Source of the DNA: JAWLFI01 sp964525165
GTDB lineage: Bacteria > Bacteroidota > Bacteroidia > Chitinophagales > Saprospiraceae
NCBI GenBank assembly: GCA_964525165.1
Contig: CAZGGG010000083.1
Span: 1-11,305 of the forward strand
Reading direction: 5' to 3'
DNA length: 11,305 bases
The notes beneath the pieces were generated by a model that saw nothing but the letters and a program-made list of their open reading frames with translations, made no database searches and was not told the origin of the DNA. Positions within the stretch are counted from its first letter, which is position 1. The number at the start of each line of letters is the position of its first letter. Made by a program: the position numbers and the translations under genes. This document shows, one piece after another, positions 5,991 through 11,305 of this stretch.

Positions 5991-7556
5991 ATGAAGTTCA
6001 TCTACCTCTTCCTTTTTGCATTTGTCTTTCTCAACTTAAGCGCACAGGATAATGCATTTTTATCTGATTATGATCGAGAGATACCTGACGAAGCGAATAA
6101 AGAGTTTCGCTTTTTGGCGCTTTTTTACACACAGGGGGTAGGTACCAACATCTACCCAACGAATGACTTTTTAAAAGGGCAGATTATTGGACGTTTATAC
6201 GGTCAAAACACAACGACCACTTCCGATAGTTTGACCGCCTTTTATGGGGAGCAGCGACTGTTGCCTTTCTTTATCTATAGCCCCAAATTATTCAATGGTA
6301 AAGCAACCTTGCGAGCAAGTTTAGAGATTGACTGGACCTGGGGGGATGTGGCTTATGGTACCGGTGGGAATTCAGGATCCGGTATTTCTGCCGATCAGGT
6401 GAATATTCAAACACAAAATATCGAGGTCGAAATTGTTCCGGCGCCCCGATGGAAGATTAATGTAGGCTTGCAGCGACTATTTGATACACCCCATGATACC
6501 TATCGTACTTTTTTCAACAGAATGACGCGTACCGGATTTCGCTTGAATTTCTGGGGCACCGATGGGATGGGGATTACCGTGCGAAAGGACAATGATTATA
6601 GTAAGATCAAAGCATCATTTTATCAACTCTATGAAAACAGTATTCAGGAGGCAGATGATGTTAGTTTGTGGGAATTCATGTACCACAAAACGCTCAATCT
6701 GAAAACAAATGTTGGTTTTGGCGCATATTATTTGCGGGACAGAGCCAGCGGTGAAGGTGGCCCCTCTATCTTAGGTCAGGGATTAAATTCGACCCTGACG
6801 CAATACAATGGAACCTATCGTTTTACGGGTATAGGATCCAGTCGTTATCAAGCGGATGTATTCTGGTTAGGTGCATTTTTTGATTATAACGAAAGTATGC
6901 TCATGGATACCTGGTTTGCTTCCGCTTACGCAAATGTCAATATGGGATCTGTGCGCACGGAGGATGAGTCCGGCGAGTTTCAACCGTTTTCAAGCATTTT
7001 AGGCCTTTCGGCAAATGCCCGAGTGGGGTATCGGTATGGGCAAACTGAGAGAGACCGAGTATCCGTTGACTTTTTGTATACAACAGGCGATGAAAATGGC
7101 AATATTGATGAACGCTATTCGGGTGTCATGACCGGAAATACTTGGGGATCACCTGCGGGTTTGAATATCGGTCATGGAGGTTACCTGCTTTTCCCTCATG
7201 CCAATGTGGTCAACCGATATGTCTCCGCAGTCCCGGATTTATCCAACATGGGGTACGGTATCATTGGAGGAACCGTAAACGCCTCCTATGATTTTGTGCC
7301 ACATAAATGGAATGCTAAAGTAGGGGGCGCTTGGGCTTTGAGTGGAGTTGCACCACCCGGTGGAGGAAGGCAAATTGGCTCTGAGATCAACGCACGCATA
7401 CAATATGATGTGGGGCCCTTCATGAGTGTCGAAGCACATGCCGCCTATATGTGGCTGGGTTCATTCTACGAAAGTAATCGGGTCAATACGACAGGAGAAG
7501 CTGAATTGGCGAACCCTTGGACTTCGATGATAATCTTCAGATGGTTAATGTTTTAA
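5991..7556 (+). CDS. Outer-membrane beta-barrel protein (porin-like)
   Basis: A complete 521-residue exported protein. Residues 1-18 form a signal peptide (cleavage predicted between Ala18 and Gln19). The mature part has alternating polar/hydrophobic strands rich in Tyr, Trp, Phe and Gly, with loops rich in Gly, Asn and Asp such as those near 108-118 and 333-340, and it ends in MIIFRWLMF: a terminal aromatic residue is the typical barrel-insertion signature. The size would suit a 16-18-strand porin, but strand number is not counted here. I see no TonB box, plug domain or SusD-like partner, so it is not a SusC-type transporter. The hydrolase gene follows after 2 bp, and the barrel probably lets the substrate or product of that enzyme pass the outer membrane. 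A hairpin with a T-run lies just upstream, which leaves almost no room for a separate promoter. Confidence 0.85.
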   Translation: MKFIYLFLFAFVFLNLSAQDNAFLSDYDREIPDEANKEFRFLALFYTQGVGTNIYPTNDFLKGQIIGRLYGQNTTTTSDSLTAFYGEQRLLPFFIYSPKLFNGKATLRASLEIDWTWGDVAYGTGGNSGSGISADQVNIQTQNIEVEIVPAPRWKINVGLQRLFDTPHDTYRTFFNRMTRTGFRLNFWGTDGMGITVRKDNDYSKIKASFYQLYENSIQEADDVSLWEFMYHKTLNLKTNVGFGAYYLRDRASGEGGPSILGQGLNSTLTQYNGTYRFTGIGSSRYQADVFWLGAFFDYNESMLMDTWFASAYANVNMGSVRTEDESGEFQPFSSILGLSANARVGYRYGQTERDRVSVDFLYTTGDENGNIDERYSGVMTGNTWGSPAGLNIGHGGYLLFPHANVVNRYVSAVPDLSNMGYGIIGGTVNASYDFVPHKWNAKVGGAWALSGVAPPGGGRQIGSEINARIQYDVGPFMSVEAHAAYMWLGSFYESNRVNTTGEAELANPWTSMIIFRWLMF

Positions 7557-7558
7557 AG

Positions 7559-8494
7559 ATGAAAAAACTTGTATTTTTTATAGCGGCTTTATTTTCCATA
7601 GGCATTTTAAATGCTCAGCTGGAACATATGCGCGACCTTGATTATGAATGGTCTACCTCATTTATGGAATTAAGGTCAGGGATTGAAGTCGCTTATATTG
7701 ACGAGGGCAATCCGGATGCTGAGGAAACGCTCATTTTTATACATGGTTTAGGGTCGTATTTGCCGGCTTGGACGTATCAGATCAATTCGTTAAAAGATTC
7801 CTATCGCGTTGTTGCTATAGACCTGCCGGGCTATGGTCGTTCAAGCAAAGAAAAATATGAAGGTAGCATGCGATTTTTTGCTTCTGTGGTCAAAGAAGTA
7901 GCAGGTAAACTGCGACTCAAAAATGTCTCTTTAGTGGGACATTCAATGGGGGGGCAAATTTCGATGATGGCTGCTTTAATGTATCCGGATTGGCCTCAAA
8001 AGCTCATCTTAATTGCACCAGCCGGATTTGAAACCTTTGATGCCGGACAGAAGGATTGGTTCCGTTCTGTATATACACCTGATCTCGTGAAATTGACTCC
8101 TGTGGAATCCATTCAAACGAATTTTGCCAATAATTTTTATCAGATACCAAAGGAAGCACATTTTATGATTGAGGATCGCATTGCCATGCGTTCCGCTTCA
8201 GATTTTGAAGGTTATTGTTACATCATCGTGCAATCTGTGAATGGCATGGTAGATGAACCGGTTTTTGATCATCTTTCAGAAATTGAGGTGCCGGTATTGG
8301 CCATATTTGGAGAGCAGGATAATTTAATTCCAAACCCTTATTTGAATGGAGGACGGTCACGAGATATTGGCGAGAAAGGCGTAAACGCGCTACCGAATGC
8401 TCAATTAGAAATGGTCAATAAAGCCGGACACTTTGTTCAATTTGAACAACCGGATAAAGTTAATCAGTTGATTTTGTCTTTTTTGACAAATTAA
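7559..8494 (+). CDS. Secreted alpha/beta-hydrolase
   Basis: A 311-residue alpha/beta-hydrolase with a signal peptide. The ATG at 7559 is chosen because it lies 2 bp after the barrel gene stop and places Lys-Lys and a hydrophobic core at the N-terminus; an upstream in-frame ATG at 7517 would bury the signal and overlap the barrel gene. Cleavage is predicted between Ala19 and Gln20. HGLG is at 62-65, LPGYG at 89-93, nucleophile Ser129 in GHSMGG, acid Asp254 (GEQDNLIP), and His291 in KAGHF. There is no lipobox, so it is likely periplasmic or released. It is collinear with the cytoplasmic hydrolase at 1767-2582: nucleophile to PAGFETF, to NNFY and to the acid residue are equally spaced in both. 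The likely activity is hydrolysis of an ester or lactone outside the cytoplasm; the substrate is not known. Confidence 0.93.
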   Translation: MKKLVFFIAALFSIGILNAQLEHMRDLDYEWSTSFMELRSGIEVAYIDEGNPDAEETLIFIHGLGSYLPAWTYQINSLKDSYRVVAIDLPGYGRSSKEKYEGSMRFFASVVKEVAGKLRLKNVSLVGHSMGGQISMMAALMYPDWPQKLILIAPAGFETFDAGQKDWFRSVYTPDLVKLTPVESIQTNFANNFYQIPKEAHFMIEDRIAMRSASDFEGYCYIIVQSVNGMVDEPVFDHLSEIEVPVLAIFGEQDNLIPNPYLNGGRSRDIGEKGVNALPNAQLEMVNKAGHFVQFEQPDKVNQLILSFLTN

Positions 8495-8498
8495 TTGT

Positions 8499-9923
8499 AT
8501 GAAAAAGCCTCTTCAAAAATTCACAAATTACAGCCGTACTTTGATGCCTCATGAAGTGGCCTACTTGACCCGCATAGAACAATTTGCTGATCCTCAAAAC
8601 CGATCGATATTAGAAAGAGTATTCCACAATACTCGTTTCCCAACTCAAGAGCTAGCCTTTGATACTTCGATCGATAAGCGGAAATACAGTAAGTTAAAAT
8701 TATGGATTCAAAAAAAACTGCATCAAATAGATGTAGATCGAGAACTCAATGAAATCCAAAAGACTGAATTTGCAATTCTGACTGATGATGTTGATCCGGA
8801 GCAAGAACGGCGTTTGGCTCGAAAAATGGAACACTACCGCTCTGATCATTACCATTTTATTCGATTTTATGAATTAATTGAGCGCTATCGCCAATTCTTA
8901 TTGATCCGCCTTAGATATACAGACCACGATCGAGCTTTAGAATTCATTAAAAGCCACCAAAAGGAGTATGAACGCGCCAAACAAACGGACCAACAGTTGT
9001 ATGCAATCAGCCAAGATATCGTAGATCAATACCGAACCGGTAATCGAGAATCTAAAAAATGGGAATCCTGGCTGATATCCGTATTTAAAGATAAACGTCT
9101 GGATGGACTCAACAGATACACCGCGCTGGTGAGGCTGACCTTTATTCACTTTAATTACAGAGATTTTGTGGGTTTATTACCCTTATACGAAGAGATGGAT
9201 AAACTACTAGAGGAGGGTCAGTTCTACTCTCGAAATATTTTGGCAAACTATTATTCTAACCGACTGATCTTGCATGCTAAAAACAAGGAATGGCCTAAGG
9301 CAGAACGCTATGGGTATTTGAGTATTAAGCACAAGAATAAAGACTACCTACATTACATTAACACTTTAGTGGGTATACTGCTTAGAGAGAAAAAGTATGC
9401 AGAGGCTTTAGGTTTGATGCAAGAGGCCTTTCCGGCTATGAAAGAAACCAATAGCTTTCACAATAAGTCGGGGTTCATCTCCTTCTATGTCAGAACTCTT
9501 TTACTAAACGAGCGACCGAAAGAAGCCCAACGCTTTGCAGAAAATTTCCTTTCTGTTTATGAGAAAGAGTTGTTTCATCAACGCTGGCATACCTTCTTTA
9601 CTTTTTACCTTGAAACACTGGTCACCACTAGAAATTGGAAAAAGATCTTGGAGTTAGATAAAAAATTTAAGTTGTTAGACCGCGACCAGTCCTACAGCAA
9701 AAAAGCAACCTATTTACCCGCCATGAATTGGTATATTCATTTGGCAAAATACAAGGAAGGGATTTTCACTGAGGATGAAGTAAATCAACAAATCAATCAA
9801 CAAATCAAATCACTCCCGTCCTTACAAGATAAACAGCTGTATTTGAAGGAAATCCTTCAAAAACTCAGAACTCATGAACCAGCCCTTTTTAAAAACTTGT
9901 TGAGAACAGTTGGCACGCACTAA
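8499..9923 (+). CDS. Unrecognised helical cytoplasmic protein, possibly TPR-like
   Basis: A complete 474-residue protein that I do not recognise. It has no signal peptide or membrane segment and is rich in Lys, Glu, Arg, Tyr and Leu, so it is expected to be soluble, basic and almost fully alpha-helical. Residues about 245-310 (NYYSNRLILHAKNKEWPKAE followed by a segment around REKKYAEALGLMQEAF) and 335-390 have the spacing of tetratricopeptide-like helix pairs. The N-terminal part (about 15-80) looks like a separate helical domain. The layout recalls helical proteins of unknown function frequent in Saprospiraceae, but that is an impression without a search. It starts 4 bp after the secreted hydrolase and ends 11 bp before the symporter, so it is part of the same transcript. 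A scaffold or regulator role is possible, with no direct evidence. Confidence 0.88.
   Translation: MKKPLQKFTNYSRTLMPHEVAYLTRIEQFADPQNRSILERVFHNTRFPTQELAFDTSIDKRKYSKLKLWIQKKLHQIDVDRELNEIQKTEFAILTDDVDPEQERRLARKMEHYRSDHYHFIRFYELIERYRQFLLIRLRYTDHDRALEFIKSHQKEYERAKQTDQQLYAISQDIVDQYRTGNRESKKWESWLISVFKDKRLDGLNRYTALVRLTFIHFNYRDFVGLLPLYEEMDKLLEEGQFYSRNILANYYSNRLILHAKNKEWPKAERYGYLSIKHKNKDYLHYINTLVGILLREKKYAEALGLMQEAFPAMKETNSFHNKSGFISFYVRTLLLNERPKEAQRFAENFLSVYEKELFHQRWHTFFTFYLETLVTTRNWKKILELDKKFKLLDRDQSYSKKATYLPAMNWYIHLAKYKEGIFTEDEVNQQINQQIKSLPSLQDKQLYLKEILQKLRTHEPALFKNLLRTVGTH
9783..9806 (+). repeat. Perfect 12-bp tandem repeat, two copies, in frame
   Basis: AATCAACAAATC at 9783-9794 is repeated exactly at 9795-9806, followed by AAATC. 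It encodes (Asn-Gln-Gln-Ile)x2 at residues 429-436 of the helical protein, so a change of copy number would keep the frame. Confidence 0.9.
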
Positions 9924-9934
9924 AATTTCAGAAA

Positions 9935-11305
9935 ATGGATTTGACCATAGCAACTTATATTTTGTTGAGCCTTTATGCGCTGCTCATTTTATTTTTCGTT
10001 GTTCGGGGAGCATTGAAGATCAAATCTATAGATGACTATGCCTTAGGGAGTATTCAATTTACGCCATGGACGGTTGGATTATCTCTAGCTGCAAGTATGA
10101 CCAGTGCTGCGACTTTTATCATCAACCCCGGATATATCAGCTTATTCGGATGGAGCGCTTTTATTTCTTTTGCAGTGGTTTTGCCACTGGCCGCTTTCGT
10201 TTCATTGGTAGTTTTAACCAAGAGCTTTCGTAAGCAAGGTCAAACAATAAAAGCTTTGACTATGGCTCAGTGGATGGGTAATCGCTATGGAAACAAGACC
10301 TATGCGTTCTTTTTTGGTATTTTATCATTATTGTTGATCACCTTCATTGTATTGATTGCTGTGGGATTGACAAAAGTCATTTCCAAAGCGGTAGACGGAG
10401 ATGAATTTTGGGTGTTGGTCTGCATCGTTAGCTTCATCTTTGGTTATATGATGTTTGGTGGGGCTAATTCTATGGTCTATACCAATACCATTCAAGCCAT
10501 TATGATGGCTATTGTAGCGATTATTCTTCTGGGCTCGGGCTATGAATTCCTGCAGGGAGGAGTGGGTGGCATCGTTGATGCTTTGGCTGAAATTGATCCC
10601 AGATTGACGCAATCGACCTTTGAAGAAAGCCCTATGTTTCGGGATTACTGGGAGATAATCTTTTTCCAGATTATTGTTGGGGTGGCAATTGTTTGCCAGC
10701 CCCATATCATTACCAAATCGCTTTTGCTACAGAAAGATGAAGATGTCAACAAATACTTATTTGTAGGTATTGCGGTTCAGACCCTATTTTTTCTTGTGGT
10801 TGCCGCCGGCTTCTTTGCCCGACTGACTTTTCCGGATCTGACGATAGGAGGGGAAGCTTTGGCTATGGATGATATTATTCCGCAATATGTTGTTTCAGAG
10901 TTTCCGGTTGTGATAAGTCTGGTATTGATCCTGGGAATGATTTCTGCCGGCCTTTCCACCTTGGAAGGCTTGATTCAATCGCTATCTACGAGTATTACTT
11001 CAGATATTCTTCAACCTCTTGCCATAAAACTTAAAAAGCCCATCGCTTCCCATCGAATGGTAAGCTTGAATAAAGTAGTGATCGTTCTTTTAGCAGTGGT
11101 GACCATCTTCATATCCTGGGACCAAATTATCAACCCTAAATTAAGTGTAAGCATTCTGGCTTTGAATGGGGTGTATGCCTATTTCTCGGCCGCATTTGTT
11201 CCGGTACTGATGGGCATCTTTTTAAAAAGAGTAAATGTTTGGGCTCCTATTCTCGCTTCGGTGAGTGCCGTCATTGTTCATTTTAGTTTGTATTACGGCA
11301 AGTTA
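9935..11305 (+). CDS. Sodium:solute symporter (SSS family), 3' end cut off by window
   Basis: This frame starts with ATG at 9935, 11 bp after the previous stop, and stays open to the right edge, giving 457 residues. It has many hydrophobic segments (for example about 5-24, 45-65, 74-94, 123-147, 158-176, 183-203, 241-257, 275-296, 322-340, 378-394, 404-428 and 436-453), fitting the LeuT-like fold of the family. The LSLAASMTSAATF stretch (49-61) matches the Na+-binding first core helix, and ISAGLSTLEGLIQSLSTS (336-353) matches the SSS helix that supplies Na+ ligands, with Ser341 and Thr342 as candidates. It should import a small solute with Na+ across the inner membrane. Substrate range in the family includes sugars, amino acids, carboxylates and vitamins. 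Position after a porin-like barrel and a secreted hydrolase suggests it takes up the hydrolysis product. A minus-strand open frame inside it (10328-10705) is a shadow. Confidence 0.93.
   Translation, partial: MDLTIATYILLSLYALLILFFVVRGALKIKSIDDYALGSIQFTPWTVGLSLAASMTSAATFIINPGYISLFGWSAFISFAVVLPLAAFVSLVVLTKSFRKQGQTIKALTMAQWMGNRYGNKTYAFFFGILSLLLITFIVLIAVGLTKVISKAVDGDEFWVLVCIVSFIFGYMMFGGANSMVYTNTIQAIMMAIVAIILLGSGYEFLQGGVGGIVDALAEIDPRLTQSTFEESPMFRDYWEIIFFQIIVGVAIVCQPHIITKSLLLQKDEDVNKYLFVGIAVQTLFFLVVAAGFFARLTFPDLTIGGEALAMDDIIPQYVVSEFPVVISLVLILGMISAGLSTLEGLIQSLSTSITSDILQPLAIKLKKPIASHRMVSLNKVVIVLLAVVTIFISWDQIINPKLSVSILALNGVYAYFSAAFVPVLMGIFLKRVNVWAPILASVSAVIVHFSLYYGKL

Noticed and set aside
5991..7556. 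TonB-dependent (SusC-like) receptor
   Set aside because: It is much shorter than such receptors and has no visible plug domain or TonB box, and no SusD-like partner is next to it.
7517..7558. Start of the secreted hydrolase at the upstream in-frame ATG (7517)
   Set aside because: It would overlap the barrel gene by 40 bp and place 14 charged and polar residues before an otherwise standard signal peptide.
10328..10705. 125-codon minus-strand open frame
   Set aside because: It lies wholly inside the symporter coding sequence, and its product is rich in His and Asn with no domain; it is the antisense shadow of hydrophobic codons.

Overview
The window looks like chromosome from a free-living member of the phylum Bacteroidota, probably Saprospiraceae/Lewinella-like. 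This rests on signal peptides that end in an Ala-Gln junction, a lipoprotein with acidic residues just after the lipidated Cys, a pair of the Cys-rich CSDGIQNQ..DCGG repeats common in that group, weak ribosome binding sites and AT-rich starts. The organism assignment is an inference from style, not a database match.

Layout. On the minus strand, 936-1 is the N-terminal 312 residues of a lipoprotein amidase of the amidase-signature family; it runs off the left edge. A 94-bp divergent gap (937-1030) separates it from plus-strand genes that continue to the right edge. Block A (1031-2582) is a FabG-type short-chain dehydrogenase followed one base later by a cytoplasmic alpha/beta-hydrolase with a GTG start. 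After a 205-bp gap, block B (2788-5920) holds a FabH-like ketosynthase with two of its three catalytic residues changed, an AMP-forming acyl-CoA ligase, and a putative surface lipoprotein with two Cys-rich repeats; the gaps are 5 bp each. A strong hairpin with a T-run (5946-5978) closes block B. Block C starts only 12 bp later (5991 onward): an outer-membrane beta-barrel protein, a secreted alpha/beta-hydrolase, an unrecognised helical cytoplasmic protein and a sodium:solute symporter that runs off the right edge, with gaps of 2, 4 and 11 bp.

How they may work together. The set contains an outer-membrane barrel, a surface lipoprotein, a secreted hydrolase, an inner-membrane Na+ symporter, and cytoplasmic hydrolase, ligase, ketosynthase-like and dehydrogenase enzymes. 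That is what one would expect for uptake, activation and processing of an ester- or lactone-linked carboxylic acid. The reverse, making and exporting an acyl product, cannot be excluded. The two hydrolases are collinear paralogues, one with and one without a signal peptide. This pairing and the Cys-Thr-Tyr ketosynthase are the most unusual elements. I see no tRNA, rRNA, CRISPR array, transposase or phage gene. No gap exceeds 300 bp.
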